64,000 bases of DNA, from assembly GCA_019914995.1 (NCBI GenBank), contig CM034143.1:3288501-3352500 (forward strand). The letters run 5' to 3'. The stretch is from Acanthochlamys bracteata (lineage: Eukaryota > Streptophyta > Magnoliopsida > Pandanales > Velloziaceae). Within the stretch, counting starts at the first letter, position 1; every line of letters starts with the position of its first letter. Positions 1 through 14,073 of the stretch are shown here, piece by piece. A program made the translations under genes and the position numbers. Below the pieces are notes generated by a model. The model did not search any database, was not told the origin of the DNA, and saw only the letters and a list, made by a program, of their open reading frames with translations.

Positions 1-3000
1 TCCCGCCTCGATAGGACCAGCTTCCACTCTCCTCGCTATGCCCGGCTGGGCACCTGCCCCGCCTCTCGTAATCAACTTCTCTTCTCTTCCCTTCCTTTCT
101 TTCATTTCATTTCGTCGAATTCCGTTGAGTTTTCTAATCTAAAAAGAAAATTATCTTTTGTTTTCTTTGACTTGAATCAATTAACGTTGGCATCACCGTG
201 TTAATTCATCATAAAGAGAATGTTTACCATTCATTAGAGTTTAGAATAATAAGATAGATTACTAGCCTATTTGCTACAATTTTTAGTTTCTTACTTTTAA
301 TTATTTTGTTTGTGTTAAAAGCGTGTTGTATGACCACATTTTTTTTCTTTCTCTTTCTCTTCGAGGACCAGAATAGTTTGTATAGGATCACCACATGAGC
401 AATTCTTGAACAACAAGGGTGACGAGCCACTGTTAACAATAAGATGATTCTGAAAGGTTGATGGACCTATCTTGTTTTTTTTTTTTTTTTTTTTTTTTAA
501 GGGAAAGAAAAAAAAAGGTTAATTGGTGATCTAAAAGCAATAAATGAAGAAAGGCCCTCTTGCATGATGAAACTTCGGAAAATGAATTTGTAAGCACTAA
601 AGCTATAGTCTTCAATAAAACAGAGGGCATGCGTTGGATCCCTGGTAATGCAACACATTGCTTTAAGATCGAAGGATGACGAACTATTCCTCAAATGGAG
701 TAGTTATTTGTCTGTCTACCTTGTAGGTACAATCAATGATTATTCTACCATCCTTTGTGCAAGCTATTATGAATACTCGTGGGACTGGCTATCCTTAAAA
801 TGCAAATTAAAAACCTTGTTGGGCGACTCTATTTTAAGTGGAGAAGCGAATACCACAATAAACACAACTAAGCCTTATCTCATTAGGAAGAGTTGAGCAT
901 ATAGATTCTTTTATTGTGCTTTGTTTTAGCAAGTACTGTTGGTCAGACCACTAACAGGCAAGTCATTTTCAAAGTAAAACAAGTTTTTTAGGACTTCCTT
1001 TTCCCCTCTTATTAAGAGATCTATTCATCTATTCACATTTAGAATAAGCGAAGCCGTAGGTTTTCGCTTTACATGGTGGGGAAAAGGAGAGAATTGTACA
1101 TAATATGTTGCTTACAAGGAATACCTCCTTATGTAGGGTTACTAACTTGGAAAGCATTCCCCGGTCTGAAAGAGAATTGTTTGTTAAAGCCAATGCCTAG
1201 CAACATGAAGCATGTTATTTTTTTCTCTTGATGCAAGACATAGAGTGTGAAGAATATGAGCTTTACATATCCAATTTTTTGTCTTTCTTTGGGCATTTGA
1301 GCAAGTCTCTTATGAAATGGCATATATTCTTACAGCCTACCTTCACATGTGGGAGTTATTAGTAATTGTTGGATCACCTATAGTGGTCTGAAATAATTCC
1401 TTATTTTTCTCATTTGGCATAGGAAGGGATGGAGAGCTTCGCGAATGGAGATGTGCGTTTGGTGAAGCATGCACAGAGTATTGTGAGAGAGGATGACCTT
1501 GATCGCAGGTGGGAGCTTGCTTCTGGTGAACCCGTCCATGAAGTCATCTTCCTTAGTCGACACACTGCTGTCTCCAATCGACCTGCCCTTACAGTCCACC
1601 CCATAGGTCCTCTGCCTTTGGCATCTTCCTAATGGGCCTGGACCGGATATTGATATGACTTAGCGATACTGATATCCTTTTTGGTTACTGTTATGTGATG
1701 CAGGCGTTCCACATCTGAAGGAGGATGAAAAACCACCTCAAGGAGGACGGCCTGGGTGGGCAGGTCTGCCTAACCCTAGAATTGGGCCATGGCTTAGGTT
1801 GCTCAAGAGGACTGCTCAGGAGAATGGGCTTGTTCCGGAGTTTGAGGTTTCGGAACTTCTCTTTTCTTTACTAATATCATTTTAAATAGGTCTCTCTGAT
1901 TATAGTTTCTGGTAATTATTGCTGAAAAGAATTTTTGGAGTGGTGATTAAGCATGGTTAGAGGACTTATTAACAGGGAATGCATTTGTCGTTAGACTTCT
2001 CTTTAGATTAGTTTCATATTAGAAGATTAATAAGAAGGGTTCCTAAACGGTTTGTTAGATTAAATTTGGGATGTTGCAAGTTGTATGATACTGGGACCAG
2101 TTGTTTGAATGGAGTCGACTTCTCTGGAGTGGTTGATACTTTAAGCTCTAGCTTGAGTACATAGTAAATGCATCTCCTATAATTTTCATATACTTGTGCA
2201 GTAAATAAAGTACATGTTCTACAAGACATTATTATTACAACTCTACTGGGATGTATCTGATACTTGGTCATGCTTTGCATGCACCATTTCAACTTTGATA
2301 TGTTGACCCATAGTTAACTTCTTGAAGCTACTTTCCAGAAAGCTACATTTGTATGACTTACATTGAATGGTCATGCCAAAATCTTGCTAGAGGGTTGCTC
2401 TGCCTTGGTTCGACATGGCTTCTTCATACTTAGCTTACTAGAATTTGGAATCTAGGTACCAAATTTATGTTCAAAAGATGCACCCAGTTAAAGGAATATG
2501 TTCCTGGTTGTATGTATAGCATGTTGTAATAGCTATTGTGTAGTAGATCCCAGTTAGTGGGATGATCCGAGCTTATCATTATTTTATGCATTCTACTTGG
2601 ATACGACTTCAGATCATCAAGAATTGTCCACTGAAATCCCCTTCGTGATCATGTAGAGTTGAGAAATGTTTAGAGCTTATCATTCTTTCCTGTCACTGAG
2701 TCTAGAACCAACTGCTAATATCTCCATGTAAATTAATCTTCATATTGCATTGGTAAGATTGATGGTATTATATTCCATTTCTTGGAAATTAATAGATGAT
2801 GTGTCATATGTCACTTTCTTGTTGCAGATTACTTTGGAAGCAACCCATCATGGACCTGTTGTTAGTACACCAACAATGTTTGTTGAAATTGGTATAGCGT
2901 AAACCTTGCAAATGATATGTTTACCATTTAATAGTTTTCTTGGATACATTTGAGTTGATTGAATGTCTTGAAACCTAACAGTGCCTGTTTAAACAAGTCT

Positions 3001-6000
3001 GCAGGATTCTTTGTTCAATTGCTATAGTCCTGACAGACATGAAGCAGGCATGCAGTTAATTTAGAGTCTGTCTGATTTAATAATAATGAGAAGAAATATG
3101 TATGGGGTTAGATAAATTGATATTTAGGAAAACTGATTAGCTAGGGCCTTTTGGCTGTTCTTCTAAACCTTTCTGAAGATATTACAAAACCTGTATTGGA
3201 TATTTGCAATTTGACATTGTGAAATATTGGAGATGATCTTGGATATGTTCTTGAGGCGTTATCTTAAAAGTGGTTATAAATAGGGATGTTTTCCCTAAAC
3301 TACAATTGCTTCATGTGAGAGTCTTGTATTTTTTACATAGAATAACTTTCTAAATATGCAACATATAGATGATCCATTGGCTTTGCACATGGATGCCATT
3401 GTTACATACTTGGTGGGAGATATCAGAACCTCCAGAAGAGTTCTATCTTTGGTTTCTACAGATATCGTAGATGTTGTATAAGCTTGCTTTGTTGCAAGCA
3501 TTTTGAGGCTTTTTTGGAGTAAATGCGATGTAATATCCTTCTTAACCTCATTGTCAGTTTCTCCAGGATGCATAGGCCTCTTTGATAGTAATTTGGTTTA
3601 TGGAGCTCATATAGCTGGTTTTGTGTAGGTAGCACAGAGGAATATTGGAAGAGACAGGATGCAGCACATGTTGTTGCTTTGGTAAGTACAATACACATTA
3701 AATGTCTTCAAATGCTCTTGTAGAATGGTTATAGAATTGTTTTTTCTTATACTTGTACTACAAACTTTTAAATTTCTAGTAAGTAAATGCATATAAACAA
3801 TTCCAATAAAGAAGACTTTGTCTTTTAACTTTAAATCATATGGTTAAGATTATTACTGATCATGATCTCTCTTTAGCAATTACTTTTATTTGATTATGAG
3901 GTTCTGAGTTGATGGCATCTTTGTGATGCATAGTAAGGTGATTATGAGGTTTTGAGTTGATGGCATCTTTGTGATGCATAGTAAGATGATGCATATAAAG
4001 CAATCCAATGAAGAAGACTTTATCCTTTTACTTTAAATCATATGGTTAAGATGATTACTGATCATGATTTCTCTTTAGCAATTACGTCTAGTTAGTATCA
4101 GACTATGAGTTTATGAGCTGATGGCGTCTTTGTGGTGGCATATGCATCTAATGTCTACTTGATATATTTGTTTGTTTGCTTGAGTGCTAGTTGTTTGAGA
4201 TATTCAATGATTTCTATGAGATTGCTGTACTTCTATTGATTTGGAAAGTGACTGCCGTCCTTTTATAGAAAAATTCTTAGCTAGACTTGGTCTAACATTA
4301 GCAACTAAACCGTCATAACTATTAAAAGTGGTGTAAACTTATGGAGTTTATGGCGGTGTCAATCAAATGATTAGGACATGAATTTGTGGTAGTTCTGGAC
4401 TTAAACTTACTGCTTGTTTGGTTGTGCAAACAACTGCATGGTGTATGTGGTGATTGAGCAATATGGGTAACATATATAACTCTTGAGACTCATAAGTAGA
4501 ACGTCCTAAACATTTGCACAAATCAGCATATGTGATGGTGTTCTCGGTGCTAAGAACTTTTGTGATTGCATATGTATGGTTTCCCCTGGAAACTTCCAAA
4601 TTGGTATAAAATAGTCTAGCGAGGTTCTCATTATACTCAAGCCAACAAAGAAACATATCTTATTGAGCTTACAATCTTATGAAGTTGTTAGGGAGATTCA
4701 CCACCGAAGAAACTAACCTTAGTGATGGTGAGCTGGTCAGTTAAAGATGAGGGGAAGCTTTTTGATTGGTTGGATGTGGGATTTGATGGCTGGAGTCGAG
4801 AGATCAATGATAGTGGTAAGAGTTTGATTTGTTGGTCGAGAATTCGAATGCCAAGTGGTTGAAGAAGAAGGATGAAAAAGATAAGAAAGAGAACAGGATA
4901 AGATGCTTTTAAAGGTGTGGAAATTGTTTTTTGACTTAGCTAAGAAAATAACTTGATGAAAGGCACATCGTAGCTGTTTAATGTGGATAAATGAATTGTT
5001 TCATTTGAGTGGTAAAGAGTGTTGTTAATTTAGTTGAACAAAATCCTTTTGGTCAAGATAGAATCAGAATTAATCTTGTTTAGATGGCGAGCCAGTTGAA
5101 AGATGATTTTGGCGTCTCATAGAAAGCATTTGGTTTTATCAAATTAATTGATAGCCAAAGTCAGCAGATTTGTACTTTCCATTTTGGTCTACCAAGGTAT
5201 AATGACCAAAATTAGTAACCTGCCAAATTTTACTTCATTTTTTCTTTATCTTAATTGTTGATTCTGTTCCTAAAATACCATAAATGTTCTCTTTATTAAT
5301 ATTCAAAGAAATAAATAGAGAATAGAAAGAGGTTTCATTGGTTTCTTCTCTAAGTCTTCATTGCTTCCAAAGATTAGACTATGATTTGAAGAGAAAAGGT
5401 TGAAAATACAAGAAAGAAATAAAGCAGATAAAGATTTCGTAAAGATCCATTGGCTTCTTTTAGTTTTTTTTTGTTTCTCTGCAAGGTGTATCCTGTCCAA
5501 CTCGATTGTTATTCTATTTTGTAATATGTGCCCAAGGTTGAGTTTTTTCTTTACACTTTGTATTAGAAGTTGATAACACATTTTTATGTTGGTATAGCTG
5601 TCTTAGGTGCTTTGGTTGATTCATCAAGTTCTAGTTTCCTGGTGGTATGATGAGTGGTTTTTTGTGTAGTGGGTGGATAGAGCATAATCCAGAACCACCA
5701 CTACAACTCCCTTTTTCTTGCGATAGATTGTTGTTTTTTGTTTTACATGAGTATTGAGTTGTAGAATGGGTTTTTCTAGCAATAGATACAAGCATGCCAA
5801 AAAAAAAAAAACTATTTGTTTGGACCACCTTGAGAGATTTACAGCCAGAAAAGTTTTCTCAGATAAGCAAATAGTGGTCTTGCAGGATTGTGCGCTATCC
5901 AGTTTCATGATTTAGATAGGAGGGCGTCTAAACATGATTCAGTTCTTTAAATGAATGTTTTAACATGTCTAATACAAACCGATTACATTTGCCATTTGAT

Positions 6001-8137
6001 TGTTTATTCCATTAAAAAAGCCATGATTTTGCATCATATAATTTGCTCGTTTACTTTCCTCCTTTCAAATTTGTTTTAGGGGATTGGTTTCTAAAGTTAT
6101 ATAACTATTGTCCTATTTTCATGGTTTTTGGAGGTTCTATGGAGAGGGCTTGGGCTTGATGGTGACGGTGGAGTGGGACAATGGAACAGGTATGTCTAAC
6201 AAATATCGCTAAGGTGTTTTAACAAGAAGCGAAACTACCTTTTTGAGATTTGCAATTAGTTACCATGTTCCTTATGGTGTAATATTCTATTGTCTTGGTT
6301 TTTATTGTGAATGATTTGTATAGTTCCCTTCATGTCCTTTTGAATAGTTAGAGGCCAGACCTTTTTTAGTGGAAGTTCTTGTTGGATATTTCCAGGTAGT
6401 CATATGATCATAGAGTCCTAATGATAATAGTGCCATTTTGTAGCATTATATAACACAATTGTGCTAATTTTATGCCACTTTCACAGCTACAGAATTTTTC
6501 CCTGAATTAAGATAAATGGTTTTTTTCCGCTCTTGTGTCTTTTGCTGTCTTCAGTATTCAATTGTTACTCCTGATTGTTTTATGCTCTCAGGAACAATGG
6601 AAAACATAAAGTTCTTCTTGGAATAGGTGGTGGGCATTACGCCCCTCGTCACATGGATATTGTTTTGTAAGCAGTGCTCCTCTTTTCCATATTGATTACT
6701 TTATGAATGAGTGTACCTAGAGGAACCATTCAATTGAGAATGTAGTTTCTTCCTTGCTTCTACAAAAAGCATCAATCAACATAATATTTGAAGTTCTGAT
6801 ACGTTTAATGAAGATTTATTTCTGTAGTAGAGAACATTATGGTATGTTTCATATTAGTATGACTTGTTCTAGAAGATCAGGCTTTTATTATATATTTTCT
6901 TACTATTTTAGTTTGAATTTTAAAATTAACTTTTATTATCTCATATTTACTGCTACTAGGGAGATCCTTTTTGGTCCCATTTCTTTCATACTTTTAACCT
7001 ACTCGGTAATGCAATTTGGATTCGACCCTAACTGAAGTCAGGCTGAACTGGGACTATTTAGGTTATAAACCAATTAGTTTTGTCAGTGAACCGGATTGTT
7101 TATGTTTAGGTGGTTTAGAATTGTGAAGTACAGTTTGGGTTCAAGTTTGAACTGTGGGTTAGAACCACCAAACCAAACTATTCAGTTCGGGCGCTTCACC
7201 ACTTTAAACATGTAGGATATTGATCTGGTGACCTCTTTTCTTTTTTCCTGCTTCTTTTCTTCGTCCCTAGCAAAGGAGCTCTTCTCCTTCTATTAATCTC
7301 TCTTCTTCTTCCTTTCTTATGCTGTTTAATCTTTGATTTTGACATCGTCCGATCCTACTAACATAAATCTCTACTTAGGACCTCATGGAACAATTTTCTT
7401 TAAATCTTTTTCACATTTCTTCTTTTTCCTTTACTTTTTCTTCTTTATTTTAATTATGATTCTTTTGACATTCAGGAAAGGTGATGTATGGGTTGGCCAT
7501 CTGCTTTCTGGGTATTCTTTACCAATGGATGATCCTTCCAAGGAAAGTGGTTCAAGTTCTACTGAGATTGGAGGAACGTGGCAGCAATCTATTAAAGCTG
7601 CCTATGAGGCAACTAGATCAGCGTTTCCTGGAGGAGAGATCTTAGCCCACCTTGATCACAAGTATGCTCGTCTTCTGTGTTTGCTTTCTGGGTCTTCTGA
7701 CTGTTGTTTTTTTGTTTTTGGTTCTTTTCTTTCTTTTCTTTGTTGTCAATGAAATGATTTTCATGGTTACATGCTAGTACCTGATAATATTAGATATACG
7801 ATAACAGACTTGCACCAGAGGAAAGAAACATCTCCATTTCATTTTGAGTTCTATTTTGAATTCACTCCAAGCTGATAAGTTATCTTCAATATTTAATATG
7901 TCGACTGCAGTTATGGGAATGCTTGTTCTTGTTGTTGAACTACATCTGCATTCTAATGACATATAAATTCTTTGCAAAATTATTCTTTATGTAATAATTT
8001 TTTGACATTATTTTTATCGTATTTAGTTCTTTTGGCTTTTTTATTGCAGAAGCTTTAAGAGCTGGCAAAAAAATGCCATAACAAGTTTTCTGGCTGACCA
8101 AAATATCAAGGTGGGAAAGCCTGCCGATTTTCTTTAA
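1..8137 (+). CDS. GEK1: D-aminoacyl-tRNA deacylase, DTD2/GEK1 type (5' end outside window)
   Basis: This enzyme hydrolyses D-amino acids (and achiral or aldehyde-modified adducts) from tRNA; the Arabidopsis orthologue GEKO1 is needed for ethanol/acetaldehyde tolerance. Nine exons with GT-AG borders keep frame: 1-67, 1423-1606, 1704-1846, 2828-2891, 3629-3681, 6134-6189, 6592-6666, 7476-7661 and 8050-8137, with TAA at 8135-8137. They give about 304 residues against about 317 in Arabidopsis as I recall it, so only the first dozen or so residues lie upstream of the window. Conserved blocks seen are FLSRHTAVSNRPALTVHPIG (exon 2), GLVPEFE followed by TLEATHHGP (exons 3-4), EYWKRQDAA (exon 5), LLGIGGGHYAPRHMDI (exon 7) and WVGHLLSGYSLPM, then PGGEILAHLDHKSFKSW (exons 8-9). 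No stop or frameshift was found, so the gene is probably functional. Confidence 0.93.
475..498. repeat. poly-T tract in DTD2 intron 1
   Basis: An uninterrupted run of about 24 T lies in the first intron (68-1422) of the deacylase gene. The rest of that intron shows no second gene; the short frames in it are random. Confidence 0.9.
3787..4130 (+). repeat. local tandem duplication in DTD2 intron 5
   Basis: A segment of roughly 150-200 bp beginning ATGCATATAAA at 3787 recurs at 3989 with scattered changes. Between the copies a 48 bp unit (GATTATGAGGTT...) occurs twice back to back (3892-3939 and 3940-3987). Intron 5 (3682-6133) is the longest of this gene and otherwise shows only AT-rich sequence. 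Confidence 0.8.
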
Positions 8138-8901
8138 CTCTCTTGAGGAGCAGCACTTAATTTTGTGCATTTCAACAGCATAGTATACTTACTGGCCTTC
8201 CCAGTGAATCAATATTTCTACAACTTCAGTTTGTTACAATTGATCTTTTAAGTTTCTGACTCAGTCTTTTGTGGTATGGAGATTGCTGAAGGCAGTGTGA
8301 TGATTGTGCTGTTATGATGACGTAATCATTTCTACAGTGATTTTGACACGAATTGGCGAAATGCAATACTGGAAAGTTTAGGTGGTTAAGTGAGTAGAAA
8401 AGTGAAATGGGCAACTGAAATCAACCCAACAATCGACTTAGTAATTGCAGATTGTAGCTACTATTATACCCATTTTAGTCTATAAAGATATCTTGGGTTG
8501 TCATTTTCGTTCTCAACTTCCTTTAAACCATATAACTCTCTTCTACATCATGCCTTTCCCTGTTTTAGAGAAGTAGATTCCCATCAGGAGTACTTGAATA
8601 TTATACGGATAAGTATGGTAGGTATCCAAGTTGTATAACACTTGCTAGTATTACAGTAGCTCTCGGAATTTTACTATTTTCAATGGCTAAATTTCTGCTA
8701 GTGGCCTATAATACGAAGATCCTCAGCCCCTGTATCATTCAAGTGCCATGTGTACACACTTCATATAATGCAGTAAACATTTTTGGAAAAGCTATGCTTG
8801 CATACGTGATGAAAAATATTTTATGAAGATTTAGGTATTCATGTAGTACCGGCAGGTGGAAAAGCAAATTCCGTAGATCCTAGAGTGGTCTTCCCTTTTT
8901 T

Positions 8902-9162
8902 GAGTGCGTTTGGTTGAGCTTATCAAACGCTATTTTTTTATTTTTTTTTATTTTATATTTTTCAATACATATTTTATAAATATATAAAAAATTTATTTAA
9001 AAATTTAAAAAATATAAAAAGTATTTTACAGAATAAAATTTTTTTATTACATATTTTTATTATTTTTTTAAAAATAAAAAAATAAAATTTATTTTTAAAA
9101 AAAATAAAAATATTTTTTATTTTAAAAAAATTTTATTTTATAAGCATTTTCAAACGCTCTCT
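8902..9162. mobile_element. AT-rich MITE-like element between two convergent genes
   Basis: A very AT-rich block of A and T homopolymers is bounded by inverted ends, GAGTGCGTTTG on the left and the complement of GAGAGCGTTTG on the right. It has no coding capacity. The same terminal motif (CGTTTGGTTGAGC) ends a similar block at 16000-16216 in the opposite orientation, so it is a repeated family. The flanks 8138-8901 and 9163-9507 are the 3' regions of the deacylase and MPB2C genes and show nothing else. Confidence 0.6.
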
Positions 9163-9507
9163 TTATTGCTTCACCGCAGGGAACTAGGAGAACCTTTCAA
9201 CTAGGTAAGCAAGTCAACAATCATACCCGGTTCAAAAAATAAAAAATCACCCAATTATGTTAAAATCCATTTGACGAATTGAAGTAGATGAATTGCAATT
9301 TCAGAGAATTTAACGTGAAACTATGAACAGAAACACAACCCACTGAGAAGATTACAAAAATCAAGAAAGATAATGCTAAAGCTTGATGAGAATATCTTAA
9401 CATGGTAGGAAATTGTTAGTGAAACACTCAATGTAAATAACCCTTAAGACAATTCTACAAGTGCATACTGCAGGCAGCCTACCAACATCATCTACATGTT
9501 AAAGTTA

Positions 9508-12500
9508 CTAAAATACAAAAGCCTGAAGCATTCGTCTCGCCTCTGCTGCTGCGGCTATAAGTTCATCAGTGGGGTTCTGCTTTAGGGCAGCTACAGCAGC
9601 CATATAAGCTGCTCTTGCTTCTTCGATTCTTTCCATCTCATTTTCATTGATACTTTCCTGGATAAATTAAAACTATTCAGTACCTTATACAAAATAATTT
9701 CAGCAGCATTTTTAGAAATATTCAATAAGACACAAGTTTACTATGAACAATATGCGATAGCATTACATGAGAAAGAAATTCATTTTCTCCTGATGAAGAT
9801 AGTTCAAAAGGAGCATTACTGGCACTTTAAATCAAGGTTTCAAATCTCACCTATGCTCCTAGAGGGTCTCGAAATCAAGTTATTATTGGCCATGGGTTTA
9901 TCCTCTTATTTTCAAAGTGCTCCAAACAAGTTCACCAAACAAATCATTCTCAATGTGGAAGATCCTCAGACTAATCTTAGCCTTATTTTGATAATGCTTC
10001 AAACGAAGTTCACTGAATCTTTCTCGTGGAAAAGCTTCTCAGTCAAAGAATATGACTCAGTTTGGCTGTAAGATCTAGAGAGCTTATAATGAGTATGATC
10101 GGATAACTATTACCTAAGGGGCTTCAAATAAAGAAGAAACAGCGTAAACATCCAAGAGAGATGTAATAAAAGGATGTATTGTATCGCACTAAAAAATATT
10201 TCTAAGAAGTAACTTCACTTTGACTATACCTTCTACATCAGTTATACATAGAGCATATTCCAAGTACCTAAAAGCAGTCAGTGTTTTTTGGAAATACAGT
10301 TTTTGAAAAACTAATTTACAAGAGTTACAATTTTCATAGTCTTATTTCTGAAAGTACCATTCCTACATGCCGCATCAAAAACCATATCACCAAAACAGCA
10401 CTCAACTGCCTATCACTAAATTGAAAATACATTTACGATCTGATGTTTTAAATTCATTACTTTTAAAAATAAAAAAACTTCTATTGTTGTTTTGAACTGG
10501 CAACAATTTCAAAATGACTTTAAAAAGATGATTTAAAATTAGGAGTAACTTCAAATAAACTATGATAAAGTTATGTTTCAAGTTGATAACTTTTATATAA
10601 TTGTATTCTTCTTTGACTGGTAAATTCTTTCCTTTAATTTGCAGCCTCCATCTAGCTTTGCCTCATGGGTTTCAACGTCTCCGATTTGGATGCTTCCACT
10701 TTCGTACTAAATCCTTAGAATAGCCATCAGTCGGCTTCTAACCTACGAAGGGTAAGAGGATAATTGCCGAGTTTTAGAAAAGTGTTTTACCAGAATTATT
10801 GAAAAGACCCAATGTTGTTCGGTTCCATCTATCACAAATAGATGGAGGTTCTCATCTTCCTAACCTACTGCTGCATTGCCAACGTTAACTCTAAACAAAG
10901 ATTCTTCTATCTAAAGGAAATAAGAAAACAATAGTTACGTAGAAAGCAGGCCTACTCATTTCTTTCCTTCCCATCAAAATCAGTATTCTTTACATAACTT
11001 TACAGAACCAATTTTTAGAAGAACTTTAAGAAATCACACGAATTGATGTTTCTTCTCATCAAAAGGTTTAATTGCTACCAGTTGCAATGTCAACGATTCG
11101 GTCATCTCATGTCAAACATAATTAATATCAAGATGGAGAAGAACACATTCTCAGAGTCAATATGCAGGCCTACTTGGTTGATTTCTCATAACGGCAATCT
11201 CATATTTATATCAATCTCATCCTTACTTCAAGCCATCAAATAAGATTTTGTTGAACTTGTTTGAGCTTTATTTCATCAAACAAAACACACATAGCCAGTA
11301 GCCAATCCTGGTGCCTGATTACATTACTTCCATGAGAGAACAAGGGAGAACACATGGAGGACAAGGGAATTAGGTGCAGTCTCTCTACATGAACAAATTA
11401 AATTGGGATCCAAAAGGTAGAGTACGTGTGAATTAATAACAGATTACTGCATTGCTATCAACCCCAACTCTACTTCAACAGATCCGCACTCCAACTACAG
11501 TTGTTTAAGCTAATGTGCCAAGGTAATGGTTTTCCCATGCATGTAAGTGCCAACCCACTAACATGATACTTTCAGACGTCAATGCTAGTGCCCATCCAAA
11601 TAGTAAGTTGGCTGGCTTTCTTACTGCTTTTATAGTCTCACGATTTTATGACTTTGATATCTACATATCATTAGAACAATGTTAGTATGACCACATGATT
11701 GGAGGAAAGGCACTCAAACATCAAAGTTTTCTTCTACACCATTAATCCATAAGTGCAATACAGAGCATGTCCGTGTGATCCCTAACTTTATAGAATTAGT
11801 ACAGAGAATTATATTCCCTAATAAATCTTGAGTTCTATGCATAATATCTAAATTTTATTATTTTAACAAATCATTCCTAATTAATCTCTGATTTATGCTA
11901 TGATGAAATTAGGAAGCATAGGCTCTATATATCATCAAATTACATAAGATGAACTTTTCTCCTAGTGTTTTTTGAACTTATAAATTTGATGAAATTACCT
12001 AATTCAGGAACTTAATGAGTGATATAAAAAACTCCCGAATCTTGAACTTCTGACCAAAGGCGAAGCTATATAGAGATCCAAGGGGGCCATGGCCCTCCCT
12101 AGCATGATTGAGAAACCGCTTTATATAAATAACATCCAATGTTTTTACATAAAGTGGTCGTTCCTTTTTGGGATACCGAAATAGGAGGATAAAGAACAAT
12201 GTGATAAATTTGAAACAGAAATTTTGCAGGAAAAAGTATTCTTTTCTTGTAATAAGGATAAATTAGGATAGGGATAATGGGATATTTTTGGTTGTTCTTT
12301 TCAAAAACAATAGGATAAGGAGACAAGGAGATTATTTTTATTATAAAACGAGGATTAGAGAATAAGTTTGACAAATAGGGGAATAAGTTTTGAGGATAGG
12401 AGAATAAGGTTTAGGTATAGAAAGAGAAATGAAAAATAATCATTATAGGAAACAAAACATGTCACTCATCAGTAATCTTGTCGGTGTTGTTTTGATTTAT

Positions 12501-14029
12501 TTATTTTGATTTTCTGATATCCCTAAAAACGAACACATGTATATGCATATACATATGTATATGTATATGGGCACCCCACCCATAGGGGCACTATAAAGCA
12601 CAGCCACACTTACAATGCTCCAAATTTAATCTTCATTATTGGATATGAAAAATTAGTAATTAAAATCTACGTGAAAAAATCTTAACTCAATCGGATAACG
12701 AATCGACCTCCATCCGTTCACTTGATCAAGAGGCAATATATATGTTTTTAAGTTTTTTTCTTTTTCTGTCATATTTATCAAGTGAACGGATGGATGTCGA
12801 TTCGTTATCCGATTGAGCTAAATTTTGTCACATAAATTTTAGTTAATAAGTTTTCATATCTAGCAGTGGATATATATACATATACATATATATGTATATA
12901 TATACATATATACATACATATATATATATATACATCCTTCCTTACACTTCATGCGCACTCCCTAAGTATTTTGGCTAGGGAAACCTTCAAATATAATCGT
13001 CACCATTGGATATAAAAAATTATGAGTTGAAAACATGCTCACAAAATTTTAATTCAATCGGACCGCGATTCGACCTCTATCCAATCTTTTGAGTAAGATG
13101 ACACAAAAAAGAAATACATAGATTTTGTCAATTTTTACTATTTATGTCATCTTCATCAAGAAGTCTCATAAAAGTCGAATTGAGATCCGATTAGATTGAA
13201 ATTTTGTCAACATATTTTTAACTCATAGTCATTTATATCCAACAGTGACAATTACATTTAGAGGTCTTACGAACCAAAAATTGCTAGGGAGTGCGCATGG
13301 AGTGCATGCAACCTATTCCATATATAAACTGCCCATGGGTGCCCCCAAGGGTGAGGGGGTGCCATTATCCCTACCCTATTAGCGGTTACAAAGTACAGTC
13401 TTCAAAACGGTATTTGCGGAGTTTAACTCTTGACCACAATTTCCTTAATTATATTGTTTTATAATTACTTTTTCTGAAAACTTATTGTTTACTTGGCCTC
13501 CCCTAACTTTTAAGCTAGCTCTGTTCCTCCTGAGCCCTATGTTGCAAATTTTAACTCCGTAATTAACCTAAAAAACAATATAATTTCAATCCTTTATGAT
13601 ATCATATCTTCCACATTAAATTATATGGTTTTCTAGGATACTTGTTCTCGGAACACAAGGTTCTTTAAGGTTTCTTCTAAAAAATACAAGATTCTTGAGC
13701 CATGTAGCTCTTGCAGGTACAACTTCTAGGACAATAACTTTGCTAATAAAGTAAATTGAACCTGATTATAGAATTCTGACAAAAGTTTATTATATGGTTT
13801 AGGTTGGATTAAATATTCAAGTTTACTTGAGATCCAATGCTTAACGACAAGTTATAGTCAATAGAAAATTTATCACACCCAACTTAAAAGCCATTTGTTG
13901 CTTTAGTAACTTCTAAGCAATAGGCAGACAACAATGGATGCATCAGCTTGTTTGCATATGACCTAACAGTCATCTTTTGTTTGTAAAAGGTAGAAAGTGT
14001 GAACCTTTTATATAAAACTACGCAAGCTG

Positions 14030-14073
<44 letters not shown>

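Larger units (their letters stand above)
9658..14073 (-). other. 4.4 kb last intron of MPB2C
   Basis: This intron separates exons 4 and 5. It holds the foldback cluster at 12565-13363 and simple repeats; the rest is AT-rich sequence in which I recognise no gene. A short frame at 9793-10071 (+) has no recognisable similarity. Confidence 0.75.

Noticed and set aside
7333-7752. A 139-codon ORF as a separate gene
   Set aside because: Its second part is exon 8 of the deacylase (7476-7661) read through into the flanking introns.
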